A stretch of 64,000 bases of DNA from Parabacteroides merdae ATCC 43184 (GCF_025151215.1 NZ_CP102286.1:4154001-4218000), one strand, 5' to 3'. Positions 35,451 to 44,167 are shown, counted from the stretch's first letter. Program-made: numbers and translations. Notes: generated by a model from the sequence alone, not told the origin.

Positions 35451-36701
35451 ATGGAAGACGAAAAGATATTGATACGGAATGCGTCGCAGGTGGTGACTTG
35501 TTCTGGTTTTGAAGCGAAGAAGGGGAAGGCTATGTCCGATGTCGGGATAATCGAGGACGGGGCGGTTGCTGTATCGGATGGTATTATCACGCATGTGGGA
35601 CCGACTGAAGAGGTCCTCCGGCAAGTGGATGTCGGAGATTATCTGGAAGTAGACGCTTCCGGACGTGCGCTTCTGCCAGGGTTTGTGGATAGCCATACGC
35701 ACTTCGTCTTCGGTGGTTACCGCGAGGAGGAGTTCTCTTGGCGGATGAAAGGAGACAGCTATATGTCGATCATGGAAAGGGGAGGCGGGATCGTCAATAC
35801 GATGAATGCGACCCGGAACGCCAGCTATGATGACCTGTACGGCGATGCATACGACCGTCTCGACGCTATGATGGATATGGGCGTGACTACTGTCGAAGGA
35901 AAGAGTGGTTACGGTCTTGACTTGGCGACCGAGCTGATCCAGCTTCGTGTCATGAAGGAGTTGAACGACGAACACCCGTTGGATGTGGTCTCTACTTTCC
36001 TCGGTGCACATGCTGTCCCGCCGGAGTTTGCCGGGCGTACGGACGCATATGTCGATTACATAATAGAAGGAGTGTTGCCCCATGTGCGTGCAGAACATTC
36101 GGTAACCTTCTGCGATGTCTTTTGCGAACAAGGCGTTTTCTCGGTCGAACAAAGCGAACGTTTGTTGAAAGCAGCCCGCAGCCAGCGTTTCAAACTGAAA
36201 CTTCATGCCGATGAGATCGTTTCTTTCGGAGGAGCCGAATTGGCAGCCCGCCTGAAAGCCGTGAGTGCCGACCATCTGTTGCATATCTCCGATACCGGCA
36301 TCAAACGCCTGGCACGTTCGGGGACGATCGCGACTTTGCTTCCGCTTACCGCTTTCTCGCTAAATGAACCTTATGCTCCGGGACGCCGGATGATAGATGC
36401 CGGTTGCGCCGTGGCACTGGCTTCCGACCTGAACCCCGGTAGTTGCTTCTCCAGTTCGATCCCGTTGTTGTTCGCCCTGGCCTGCATCCAGATGAAACTT
36501 ACTCCCGAAGAAGCCCTGACCGCCCTTACGATCAACGGAGCGGCAGCGTTAGGGCGGGAAAAGAAGGTCGGTAGCATCGATGTCGGAAAGAAGGCGGACT
36601 TGGTCTTGTTGAAATTCCCTTCTTATAAGTTCCTTCCTTATCATATAGGAATGAATATCGTGGACACGGTTATCAAAGACGGCGTGCTTTATATCGTTTG
36701 A
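35451..36701 (+). CDS. hutI: Imidazolonepropionase
   Basis: 416 residues, an amidohydrolase-fold enzyme that opens the imidazolone ring to give N-formimino-glutamate. Metal ligands are in LLPGFVDSHTHFVFGGYRE (HxH). TTVEGKSGYGLDLATELIQLR, LKLHADEIVSFGGAELAARL with its His, SADHLLHIS and LASDLNPGSCFSSSIP with the Asp follow in the usual order. Length is normal for HutI. It lies 3 bp after the formimidoyltransferase gene in the hut operon. Confidence 0.95.
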   Translation: MEDEKILIRNASQVVTCSGFEAKKGKAMSDVGIIEDGAVAVSDGIITHVGPTEEVLRQVDVGDYLEVDASGRALLPGFVDSHTHFVFGGYREEEFSWRMKGDSYMSIMERGGGIVNTMNATRNASYDDLYGDAYDRLDAMMDMGVTTVEGKSGYGLDLATELIQLRVMKELNDEHPLDVVSTFLGAHAVPPEFAGRTDAYVDYIIEGVLPHVRAEHSVTFCDVFCEQGVFSVEQSERLLKAARSQRFKLKLHADEIVSFGGAELAARLKAVSADHLLHISDTGIKRLARSGTIATLLPLTAFSLNEPYAPGRRMIDAGCAVALASDLNPGSCFSSSIPLLFALACIQMKLTPEEALTALTINGAAALGREKKVGSIDVGKKADLVLLKFPSYKFLPYHIGMNIVDTVIKDGVLYIV

Positions 36702-36742
36702 CGGGATGAAGATAAAATGTTTAATCTTAAATAATAGACACA

Positions 36743-37378
36743 ATGCTTGTAGATTTGACAATCAAAGGATTTCTTGCCGAAACGGCGGGTAGCGCGCCTG
36801 TTCCGGGGGGCGGAAGTATCTCGGCTCTGAACGGGGCTATTGCGACGGCACTTACCGAGATGGTGGCAAACCTGACGATCGGTAAGAAGAAATATGCCGA
36901 TGTGGAAGGCCAGATGCGGACAATCGCGACGGAGGCAGCCATCATTCGTGAACGGCTGATCCGGGATATAGACCGCGATAGCGAAGCGTACGACCGTGTG
37001 TTTGCCGCCTTTAAACTCCCGAAGGAAACGGAGGAGGAAAAAGCCGAGCGCAGCCGGGTGATCCAGGATGCGACGAAACAGGCGGCTATGGTCCCGATGG
37101 AAGTGGCCGAAGAGATTGCCTCGGTGATGGAGACTATTATATATGTGGCGCATAAAGGGAACCGGAATGCCGTGACCGATGCCTGTGTGGCGATGATGAC
37201 GGCCCGTACCTGTGTGTTAGGGGCTTTGCTGAATGTCCGTATCAATCTTACATCTATCAAGGATGAAGCGTTTGTCAAACGGATGTCGGAGAAAGCGGAT
37301 TTCCTCGAATCCGAAGCGATCCGGATAGAGAAGAAGTTGCTGGATTGGACGCAGGAGCAATTGAAAGTTGAAAATTGA
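36743..37378 (+). CDS. Formimidoyltetrahydrofolate cyclodeaminase
   Basis: 211 residues, all-helical. It releases ammonia from 5-formimino-THF and forms 5,10-methenyl-THF. The signature region is FLAETAGSAPVPGGGSISAL near the N-terminus, followed by GAIATALTEMVANLTIGKKK and the AAMVPMEVAE segment. The last codons (QLKVEN) are encoded by a short TTGAAAGTTGAAAATTGAAA-type repeat that also makes up the spacer before hutH, so the extreme C-terminus is repeat-derived. It is the fourth gene of the hut operon. Confidence 0.9.
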   Translation: MLVDLTIKGFLAETAGSAPVPGGGSISALNGAIATALTEMVANLTIGKKKYADVEGQMRTIATEAAIIRERLIRDIDRDSEAYDRVFAAFKLPKETEEEKAERSRVIQDATKQAAMVPMEVAEEIASVMETIIYVAHKGNRNAVTDACVAMMTARTCVLGALLNVRINLTSIKDEAFVKRMSEKADFLESEAIRIEKKLLDWTQEQLKVEN

Positions 37379-37383
37379 AAGTT

Positions 37384-38874
37384 ATGGGAAATGTACATTA
37401 TGTGGGGGCGGAACCGCTGACGTTCGAACGTATCGAAGAGATATTGACCGGAAATATGAAGTTGGAACTGACCCCGGAAGTGAAGGAACGTATCCAGCGT
37501 TGCCGCGATTATCTGGACCGGAAGATCGAGACACAGAGCGAGCCGCTTTACGGCATCACGACAGGCTTTGGTTCCTTGTGTAATAAGAATATCTCGCCGG
37601 ATGAACTCAGCACCTTGCAGGAGAATCTGGTGAAAAGCCATGCCTGTAGCGTGGGGGATGAGGTGAGCCCGGTGATTGTCCGCCTGATGATGCTGTTGAA
37701 GGCGCATGCTTTGTCGCTGGGGCATAGCGGCGTGCAGGTGATAACGGTGCAGCGTATCCTTGATTTCTTTAATAATGACGTGCTCCCGATCGTCTATGAC
37801 CGGGGTTCGCTTGGGGCGTCGGGCGACCTGGCTCCGTTGGCGAATCTTTTCCTTCCGCTTATCGGAGTGGGAGATGTGTATTATAAAGGGAAGAAGAGGG
37901 AGGCTATCAGTGTCCTGGACGAGTTTGCCTGGAAGCCGGTGCGCCTGATGAGTAAAGAGGGATTGGCGTTGCTGAACGGTACGCAGTTTATGAGTGCCAA
38001 CGGCGTGTTTGCCCTGATGCGTGCTTTTGCCGTGTCGAAGCGGGCGGATCTGATTGCGGCCTTGTCGCTCGAAGCCTTCGACGGGCGGATCGATCCTTTT
38101 ATGGATTGCATCCAGCAGATGCGTCCGCATCCCGGACAGATCGAGACGGGCGATGCTTTCCGCCGCATTCTGGAGGGCAGCGAACTGATCAGCCGGAAGA
38201 AGGAGCATGTGCAGGACCCGTATTCGTTCCGCTGCATCCCGCAGGTACACGGGGCGACGAAAGATGCGATCCGGTATGTCTCCGGCGTATTGCTTACCGA
38301 GATCAATTCCGTGACGGACAACCCGACGATCTTTCCCGACGAGGACAAGATCATCTCCGGAGGTAATTTCCACGGCCAGCCGTTGGCGATCTCCTACGAT
38401 TTCCTTGCGATTGCGTTGGCTGAGTTGGGAAATATTTCCGAACGCCGTGTCGCGCAGTTGATCATGGGACTTCGGGGCTTGCCTGAATTTCTGGTTGCCA
38501 ACCCCGGACTGAATTCCGGCTTTATGATCCCGCAATATGCGGCAGCCAGCATGGTAAGCCAGAACAAGATGTACTGTTATGCCGCCAGCAGCGACTCGAT
38601 CGTGTCCAGCAACGGGCAGGAAGACCATGTGAGTATGGGGGCCAATGCAGCGACGAAGCTCTTTAAGATAATGGACAACTTGGATCATATCCTGGCGATT
38701 GAGCTGATGAATGCGGCACAAGGTATCGAGTTCCGCCGTCCGGCGCGTACTTCCCCTATCTTGGAGAAATTCCTGAAAGCCTATCGCAAAGAGGTTCCCT
38801 TCATTGGCGAAGACATCATCATGTATCCCGAAATACATCGGACGGTCGCTTTCCTAAGACGGTATACTTTATAA
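37384..38874 (+). CDS. hutH: Histidine ammonia-lyase
   Basis: 496 residues. It deaminates histidine to urocanate, the first step of the pathway. The electrophilic MIO cofactor forms from Ala145-Ser146-Gly147 in GSLGASGDLAPLANL. YGITTGFGSLCN (Tyr and Gly of the active site), LLNGTQFMSANG, QDPYSFRCIPQVHGA, NPTIF and QEDHVSMGANAA also match the family. An in-frame TTG at 37375 lies inside the preceding gene; the ATG at 37384, 5 bp past that stop, is preferred. It is the last gene of the operon and is followed by a nested palindrome. Confidence 0.95.
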   Translation: MGNVHYVGAEPLTFERIEEILTGNMKLELTPEVKERIQRCRDYLDRKIETQSEPLYGITTGFGSLCNKNISPDELSTLQENLVKSHACSVGDEVSPVIVRLMMLLKAHALSLGHSGVQVITVQRILDFFNNDVLPIVYDRGSLGASGDLAPLANLFLPLIGVGDVYYKGKKREAISVLDEFAWKPVRLMSKEGLALLNGTQFMSANGVFALMRAFAVSKRADLIAALSLEAFDGRIDPFMDCIQQMRPHPGQIETGDAFRRILEGSELISRKKEHVQDPYSFRCIPQVHGATKDAIRYVSGVLLTEINSVTDNPTIFPDEDKIISGGNFHGQPLAISYDFLAIALAELGNISERRVAQLIMGLRGLPEFLVANPGLNSGFMIPQYAAASMVSQNKMYCYAASSDSIVSSNGQEDHVSMGANAATKLFKIMDNLDHILAIELMNAAQGIEFRRPARTSPILEKFLKAYRKEVPFIGEDIIMYPEIHRTVAFLRRYTL

Positions 38875-38906
38875 TAAGAAGATAGGATTGTGTCCAATTT
38901 CTTGGT

Positions 38907-38989
38907 GATGTGTCAAAATTTATCTCTCTCTTTTGCCGGGGGATTAATCCCCCGGCAAGGAATTGATTTCTCTTTCTTTTTGACACATC
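38907..38989. terminator. Nested palindrome between convergent hutH and mrp genes
   Basis: The inner part is a 26-bp perfect palindrome (38933-38958) centred on GGGGATTAATCCCC. The outer arms GATGTGTCAAAA (38907-38918) and TTTTGACACATC (38978-38989) pair around it. It can form a long stem on either strand and probably terminates both convergent genes. The two-layer design is unusual for a simple terminator. Confidence 0.6.
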
Positions 38990-39004
38990 CTACTCACTCT
39001 CTTA

Positions 39005-40114
39005 TTACTTCTTGGTAACAACAACCCTCTTTGTCGGATCCAAATGTTCGTTACGGTAATCGATCTGTTTCACGACATTTTCGGCTAACTTCTGGAATGC
39101 CTGGCCAGTGATGCTGTCCGGATTGAGGGCGACTGGCTTTCCGCTGTCTCCACCTTCGCAAATGCTTTGTACGATGGGGATTTGTCCTAGCAACGGGATA
39201 TTCAGTTCTTCCGCCAGACGTTTGCCTCCTTCTTTGCCGAACAGGTAGTATTTGTTTTCTGGCAGCTCGGCAGGCGTGAACCAAGACATGTTCTCGACCA
39301 GTCCCAATACTGGTACGTTGATCTTCTCACCTGTAAACATACTGATCCCTTTGCGGGCATCTGCCAACGCCACTTCTTGCGGTGTGCTGACAACGATGGC
39401 GCCGGTGATGGCCAATGTCTGTACCATCGTCAGGTGGATATCGCTTGTTCCCGGTGGCAGGTCGATCAGGAAATAGTCCAGATCGCCCCAGTTGGCGTCG
39501 CCGATCAACTGTTTCAAGGCATTGCTTGCCATTGCGCCGCGCCAAAGGACGGCGTCTTCCTTATTGATAAAAAAACCGATGGACAGTAGCTTCACGCCGT
39601 AGTTGGCAGCCGGTTCGATCAGTTCGCGGCCTCCCACCTCCACCATATAGGGACGGGCTTCTTCTACATTGAACATCTTAGGCTGCGAAGGACCGAAGAT
39701 ATCGGCATCCAGTAAACCGACCTTGTGACCCTGCAAAGCCAGCGCTACCGCCAAGTTGGCCGCTACTGTACTTTTGCCTACGCCACCCTTGCCGGAAGAT
39801 ACGGCGATGATATTTTTTACCTCCGGCAGCAGCTTGTCTGGTTCAGGACGGGCCGCCTGCTTGGCGTCAACCGTGATATTACCCTTGATGTCCACTTCTT
39901 CTCCTACGTAAGTAAGGATAGCCGTCTCGGCAGCTTTTACCACCGATTTGATAAACGGATCGTTCGGTTTTTCGAAAAGGAGCGAGAAGCTTACTTTGTT
40001 ACCGTCGATCCGGATATTATCTTCTACCATACCCATTGTCACAAGGTCTTTTCCTGTGCCGGGGTAACGCACCTTTGCCAGTGCGTCCATGATTAGCTTT
40101 GGATAGAGTGTCAT
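39005..40114 (-). CDS. Mrp/NBP35 family iron-sulfur carrier ATPase
   Basis: 369 residues, cytoplasmic. An N-terminal MIP18/DUF59-like domain (about 1-80, ALAKVRYPGTGKDLVTMGMV) precedes a deviant Walker A P-loop NTPase. ISVSSGKGGVGKSTVAANLA lies near residues 103-122. LLDADIFGPSQPKMF and DYFLIDLPPGTSDIHLTMVQ are further family motifs. ApbC/Mrp proteins bind and deliver Fe-S clusters. The CxxC pair of some members is not seen, as in many bacterial forms that use other ligands. It lies 31 bp downstream of trmB on the same strand, across an AT-rich repeat. Confidence 0.92.
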   Translation of the reverse strand: MTLYPKLIMDALAKVRYPGTGKDLVTMGMVEDNIRIDGNKVSFSLLFEKPNDPFIKSVVKAAETAILTYVGEEVDIKGNITVDAKQAARPEPDKLLPEVKNIIAVSSGKGGVGKSTVAANLAVALALQGHKVGLLDADIFGPSQPKMFNVEEARPYMVEVGGRELIEPAANYGVKLLSIGFFINKEDAVLWRGAMASNALKQLIGDANWGDLDYFLIDLPPGTSDIHLTMVQTLAITGAIVVSTPQEVALADARKGISMFTGEKINVPVLGLVENMSWFTPAELPENKYYLFGKEGGKRLAEELNIPLLGQIPIVQSICEGGDSGKPVALNPDSITGQAFQKLAENVVKQIDYRNEHLDPTKRVVVTKK

Positions 40115-40146
40115 GTTGTATGATTTATAATTTATGATTTATGAAT
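40113..40146. repeat. AT-rich heptad repeat between trmB and mrp
   Basis: Tandem units of the type ATGATTT / ATAATTT, matching the block near 19184-19272 upstream of topA. No hairpin of terminator type is seen. Confidence 0.5.
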
Positions 40147-40904
40147 TATTTGCCGGAAGCCAACGCACTCCGTTTGCTCCGGTTGAAACTGCGATACGGA
40201 TCGTATTCGATTTCCACTTCCGGTTCTACCAGTTCATCCCGTTCTTCACAGACAAACTTGATGTATTTGATGGTTAACCCGCGGTCCAACCACTGCTGTT
40301 CATAATAGGTCTTGATAGAAAGAATGTTGTCTGTCAGCCCCGAATGATACAAATCGTCGTTGCTGAACAGTACGGGATAGCGATTTGCTTTTACCATCTC
40401 GCAGGTGTAGGTGTACATGAAGTTGCTGTCTGTTTTCAGATGTATGATGCCATCTCCCGCCAGTATCTCGCGGTACATCTTCATGAAGCGAGTGGAGGTA
40501 AGGCGTTTGTTCGCTTTCTTCATCTGCGGGTCAGGGAAGGTGAGCCAGATCTCGGCCACCTCTCCGGCAGCAAAGAAATGGGCGATCAGTTCGATACTGG
40601 TCCTGAGGAAGGCAACGTTCGTCATACCTGCCTCAAGCGATTCTTTCGCCCCTGTCCACATACGGGCTCCCTTGATATCGACTCCTATAAAATTTTTGTT
40701 GGGAAATAACTTTCCCAAACCTACCGTATATTCTCCTTTTCCGCAGCCTAATTCAAGCACGATCGGATTGTCGTTCTTAAAGAACTGTTCGTGCCAGTGC
40801 CCCTTTAGCTCAAATCCTTTCTCTTGAAGGGTTGCAAACGGATATTGGAACACATGGGGATAGCTCGCCATGTCGTCAAACTTTGCTAATTTATTCTTTC
40901 CCAT
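40146..40904 (-). CDS. trmB: tRNA (guanine-N7-)-methyltransferase
   Basis: 252 residues, cytoplasmic. It methylates G46 in the variable loop of tRNAs with S-adenosylmethionine. [20 protein letters not shown] is the SAM-binding loop, [19 protein letters not shown] the following strand with the acidic ribose ligand, and [20 protein letters not shown] the TrmB signature (TFPDPxxKxxHxKRR class). It has a basic C-terminal tail ([15 protein letters not shown]). The -7 box lies almost on the start codon, so the mRNA may be leaderless. Confidence 0.94.
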   Translation of the reverse strand: MGKNKLAKFDDMASYPHVFQYPFATLQEKGFELKGHWHEQFFKNDNPIVLELGCGKGEYTVGLGKLFPNKNFIGVDIKGARMWTGAKESLEAGMTNVAFLRTSIELIAHFFAAGEVAEIWLTFPDPQMKKANKRLTSTRFMKMYREILAGDGIIHLKTDSNFMYTYTCEMVKANRYPVLFSNDDLYHSGLTDNILSIKTYYEQQWLDRGLTIKYIKFVCEERDELVEPEVEIEYDPYRSFNRSKRSALASGK

Positions 40905-40908
40905 AATG

Positions 40909-40916
40909 CAAAGGTA
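40909..40916 (-). promoter_or_regulatory. -7 box of trmB, possibly giving a leaderless transcript
   Basis: TACCTTTG on the minus strand ends only 4 nt before the trmB ATG (40904). With the usual initiation distance, transcription would begin at or next to the start codon. Confidence 0.5.
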
Positions 40917-40986
40917 ATATAATTACACGTAAAAAGACTATAACCTGCTAGGCAATTATTCGATCAGGTTATCGTCCCAATCATGC

Positions 40987-41019
40987 ATAAAAAAAGAGAT
41001 ACTCTTGTGAAGTATCTCT
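40987..41019 (-). terminator. Terminator of the tRNA-Asn array
   Basis: On the minus strand AGAGATACT pairs with AGTATCTCT around a 7-nt loop and is followed by a run of T. It lies 9 bp past the last tRNA-Asn gene. Confidence 0.85.
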
Positions 41020-41027
41020 CTCTTTCG

Positions 41028-41101
41028 CTCTTCCTCTTGGACTTGAACCAAGGACCCTCTGATTAACAGTCAGATGCTCTAACCAACTGAGCTAAGGAAG
41101 A
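41028..41101 (-). tRNA. tRNA-Asn (anticodon GTT), copy 3 of the array
   Basis: A 74-nt cloverleaf on the minus strand: acceptor TCTTCCT/AGGAAGA, anticodon stem TCTGA/TCAGA with loop CTGTTAA, T-arm GGTTCAAGTCC. It is identical to the two upstream copies and is last in the transcript. Confidence 0.96.
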
Positions 41102-41138
41102 ATATGTCTTTTTCAGTCTTTCCCGATGCCTTTTTTTG

Positions 41139-41212
41139 CTCTTCCTCTTGGACTTGAACCAAGGACCCTCTGATTAACAGTCAGATGCTCTAACCAACTG
41201 AGCTAAGGAAGA
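41139..41212 (-). tRNA. tRNA-Asn (anticodon GTT), copy 2 of the array
   Basis: Identical in sequence to the copies at 41028 and 41250. The 37-bp spacers on both sides are also identical, giving a 111-bp repeat unit. Confidence 0.96.
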
Positions 41213-41249
41213 ATATGTCTTTTTCAGTCTTTCCCGATGCCTTTTTTTG

Positions 41250-41323
41250 CTCTTCCTCTTGGACTTGAACCAAGGACCCTCTGATTAACAGTCAGATGCT
41301 CTAACCAACTGAGCTAAGGAAGA
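41250..41323 (-). tRNA. tRNA-Asn (anticodon GTT), copy 1 of the array
   Basis: The promoter-proximal copy. It has the same 74-nt sequence as the other two, with anticodon GTT in loop CTGTTAA. CCA is not encoded. Confidence 0.96.
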
Positions 41324-41374
41324 ATTTATTTCTTTCAGTTCGGGACTTATTAATCCCTTTCTGAATTTGCACTG

Positions 41375-41405
41375 CAAAAGTAGAGGTTCTTTTTGAAATA
41401 TGCAA
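41375..41405 (-). promoter_or_regulatory. Promoter of the tRNA-Asn array
   Basis: On the minus strand, -33 TTG (41403-41405), 20-bp spacer and -7 TACTTTTG (41375-41382). It abuts the divergent -7 box of the PfkB gene, so the two promoters overlap. Confidence 0.75.
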
Positions 41406-41413
41406 TATCTTTG
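41406..41413 (+). promoter_or_regulatory. Putative -7 box of the PfkB kinase gene
   Basis: TATCTTTG ends 18 bp before the ATG at 41432, giving a short leader of about 14 nt. It lies next to the -33 element of the divergent tRNA promoter. No own -33 match. Confidence 0.5.
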
Positions 41414-41431
41414 CGAAAAAAAATAGAAAAA

Positions 41432-42409
41432 ATGAATACGATTGGATTAGGAAACGCTTTGGTAGACGTTCTGCTGAAGCTTGAGAACGATGATGTACTG
41501 GCGGAAGTAGGCATACAGAAAGGCGCAATGGATATGATCAACCAGGAGCAGATGATTAAAATCCGTAAATCGCAGGAAGGCCTTGAACGCAGTCAGGCAC
41601 CGGGAGGTTCAGTATGCAATACCATGCGTGCGATGGCTATTTTGGGAGCAAAAGCAGGATTTATAGGTAAGATCGGATCCGATTCTGTAGGTGAGTATTA
41701 TGAAGAGGCTTTGAAAAAAGCGAATGTCTCTCCCTATTTTGCCAAGACAGACGGTATTTCCGGTAGCTGCACAGTTCTGATTTCTCCCGATGGCGAGCGT
41801 ACGATGGGAACCTTCCTCGGACCGGCCCCGACGATCACGCCGGATGAGATAACGGAAGAGATGCTTTCCGCTTACCAATGTATTTATATCGAAGGCTATC
41901 TGTTGGTGAACGAAGAACTGGTGCGCACTACTATGCAGAAAGCGAAAAAGTTAGGATTGAAGGTTGCCCTCGATCTATCTAACTTCAATATCGTGAATGC
42001 TTTCCGGGGGCTATTAGACGATATTATCCCTGAATATGTCGATATCCTTTTCTCCAACGAAAGCGAAGCGGAAGCCTTTACCGGGCTGAAAGCACACGAA
42101 GCGGTCAAGGTCCTTTCAGAACAGGTAGAGATTTCTTTAGTCACTTTAGGAAAAGAAGGCGCTCTGGTGGGAAGCAAGGGACAGGTTATCGCTGTTCCGG
42201 CGGAAGGCGGCAAACCGGTCGACACGACGGGAGCCGGCGACCACTTTGCCGCCGGATTCCTTTACGGACAGTCGGTCGGTGCGACTTTGGAGCAGTCGGC
42301 ACGTATCGGATCGCTTTTGGCCGGTTACATAATTGATGTTATCGGGGCGCAGATACCGGATGATAAATGGGAACAAATAAAGTTAAAAGTAAATAGTATA
42401 TTGTCCTGA
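41432..42409 (+). CDS. PfkB family carbohydrate/adenosine kinase
   Basis: 325 residues, cytoplasmic ribokinase fold. MNTIGLGNALVDVLLKLEND is the typical start of adenosine-kinase-like PfkB proteins. APGGSVCNTMRAMAILGAKA (GG motif) and GKIGSDSVGEYYEE follow. The catalytic DTTGAGDHFAAGFLYG with the GAGD anion hole and base Asp is near residue 265. It phosphorylates a sugar or nucleoside at the expense of ATP. Sequence style favours adenosine kinase-like, but this is not certain. An upstream in-frame ATG at 41393 precedes the -7 box and is not used. Confidence 0.88.
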   Translation: MNTIGLGNALVDVLLKLENDDVLAEVGIQKGAMDMINQEQMIKIRKSQEGLERSQAPGGSVCNTMRAMAILGAKAGFIGKIGSDSVGEYYEEALKKANVSPYFAKTDGISGSCTVLISPDGERTMGTFLGPAPTITPDEITEEMLSAYQCIYIEGYLLVNEELVRTTMQKAKKLGLKVALDLSNFNIVNAFRGLLDDIIPEYVDILFSNESEAEAFTGLKAHEAVKVLSEQVEISLVTLGKEGALVGSKGQVIAVPAEGGKPVDTTGAGDHFAAGFLYGQSVGATLEQSARIGSLLAGYIIDVIGAQIPDDKWEQIKLKVNSILS

Positions 42410-42456
42410 CAAGCGTTTATTATATACATTTACGTCGTTAATTAACTAAATATTCT

Positions 42457-44148
42457 ATGTATAAACAACGAGAGAAAATAATAGTTCTTTTTAGTTTGCT
42501 GCTTCTGTTAGGAGGCGTGATTCCCGGACAGGCACAGAAAGACAATCGTTTCGAGGTCAGTAAGAACCTGGATATCTTTAACGCTCTGGTAAAAGAGGTG
42601 GAAATGTTTTATGTGGATTCGGTCGACGTCGAGAAAACGGTGCGTCGGGGTATCGATGCCATGTTAGGCGGCTTGGACCCTTATACCGAATACTACCCGG
42701 AGCAGGAAATGGATAAACTGAAATTCATGACGACCGGCGAATATGGCGGTATCGGTTCTTATATCCGTGAACGGAAAGAAGGCGGTGTCTATATTATTGA
42801 GCCGTTTGAAGGGATGCCGGCTGCTTTGGCAGGATTGAAAGCGGGCGACCGCATTCTGGCTATCGATACGGTGGATGTGACCGACAAATCTTCGGATGAG
42901 GTGAGTGCCCTGTTGAAAGGTGTCCCCAATACGAAAATGGTATTGAAGATACAGAGTCCGTATGACAAGAAACCGCGTGAAGTGGAACTGGTGCGTAGGC
43001 AGATTTTGGAAAATCAGGTTACTTATTATGGTGTGCGTGGTGATAGCGTAGGCTATATCTATTTGAAGGGTTTTACAGATAAGAGTGCGCAGGAAGTAAA
43101 AAATGCGTTTGAAGACTTGAAAAAGAACCATCATATAAAATCACTGATTCTGGACTTGCGTAACAATGGCGGCGGTTTGTTGGAAAGCGCTACGCAAATA
43201 GTCGGTATGTTCGTCCCGAAGGGGAAAGAAGTGGTTTCGACAAAAGGGAAGATCAGCCAGTGGGACCGCACTTACCGGACACCGGGCGAACCTCTCGACA
43301 CGGTGATGCCGATGGCTGTCCTTATTAATGGAGCCTCTGCTTCTGCTGCCGAGATCGTTTCGGGCTCTTTACAGGATATGGACCGTGCTGTGTTGATTGG
43401 ACAGCGTTCTTTCGGAAAGGGACTTGTGCAGTCTCCCCGTGAACTTCCTTATAATGGAAGTGTGAAAGTGACGATGAGCAAATATTATATCCCTAGCGGC
43501 CGTTGTATCCAGCAGATGGACTATTCGCACCGGAAAGCAGATGGTAGCGTCGGGGCTATTCCAGATAGCCTGACGTCTGTATTCTATACTTCCAAAGGAC
43601 GTCCCGTTCGGGATGGAGGCGGTATTACCCCTGACTTTAAAATAGAAGAACCGGAAACACCGACTATGATGTTCTATTTGGTGACAGACTTTCTCTTGAC
43701 GGACTTTGTCGCCGAATGGTCCCAGAAACATAAGAAAATCGCTCCGCCCGAAGACTTCGAGGTGACGGATGAAGATTTTGAGGCTTTCAAGCAATATGCT
43801 AAAGAAAAGAACTTCACCTATGACCGGCAGAGTGAAAAGCTGTTGAAGAACTTGAAAGAAGTGGCTAAGTTTGAAGGTTACATGGATAATGATTCTACCA
43901 TTTTCAACTCTTTGGAAGCTAAACTGACTCCGGACTTGGATCGGGATTTCGACCGCAACAAGGATCAGATTAAGAAACTGTTGACTTCCGAGATTATGAA
44001 ACGTTATTATTTCCAGAAAGGCGAGTTGATAAACAGCTTGAAGGAAGATGATGTTTTGGATAAGGCGCTAGAAGTGTTGGGTGATCCAGCATTATACCAG
44101 CAGACATTGGAAGCGCCGGGAAAGGTAGAGAAAACGGCTACATTATAA
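42457..44148 (+). CDS. S41 family C-terminal processing peptidase
   Basis: 563 residues with an N-terminal signal or anchor (IIVLFSLLLLLGGVIPGQA). A PDZ domain lies at about 85-170 (GGIGSYIRERKEGGVYIIEP, GLKAGDRILAIDTVDV). It is followed by the tail-specific protease core: LILDLRNNGGGLLESATQIV, the serine motif INGASASAAEIVSGSLQD (Ser294/Ser296 region) and the lysine of GQRSFGKGLVQSPRELPYNG (Lys321), a Ser/Lys dyad. A C-terminal helical region of about 150 residues follows. It is probably a periplasmic protease that trims or degrades exported proteins. The next gene, a membrane metalloprotease-like protein, starts 20 bp later and is likely co-transcribed. Confidence 0.92.
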   Translation: MYKQREKIIVLFSLLLLLGGVIPGQAQKDNRFEVSKNLDIFNALVKEVEMFYVDSVDVEKTVRRGIDAMLGGLDPYTEYYPEQEMDKLKFMTTGEYGGIGSYIRERKEGGVYIIEPFEGMPAALAGLKAGDRILAIDTVDVTDKSSDEVSALLKGVPNTKMVLKIQSPYDKKPREVELVRRQILENQVTYYGVRGDSVGYIYLKGFTDKSAQEVKNAFEDLKKNHHIKSLILDLRNNGGGLLESATQIVGMFVPKGKEVVSTKGKISQWDRTYRTPGEPLDTVMPMAVLINGASASAAEIVSGSLQDMDRAVLIGQRSFGKGLVQSPRELPYNGSVKVTMSKYYIPSGRCIQQMDYSHRKADGSVGAIPDSLTSVFYTSKGRPVRDGGGITPDFKIEEPETPTMMFYLVTDFLLTDFVAEWSQKHKKIAPPEDFEVTDEDFEAFKQYAKEKNFTYDRQSEKLLKNLKEVAKFEGYMDNDSTIFNSLEAKLTPDLDRDFDRNKDQIKKLLTSEIMKRYYFQKGELINSLKEDDVLDKALEVLGDPALYQQTLEAPGKVEKTATL

Positions 44149-44167
44149 TCGAGGTAAGAGACTTGCC

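Noticed and set aside
37375..37383. Upstream TTG start for hutH
   Set aside because: It lies inside the preceding gene and in a simple repeat. The ATG at 37384 fits the family start better.
41028..41323. Three regularly spaced repeats considered as a CRISPR or satellite
   Set aside because: Each repeat folds as a complete tRNA-Asn with anticodon GTT.
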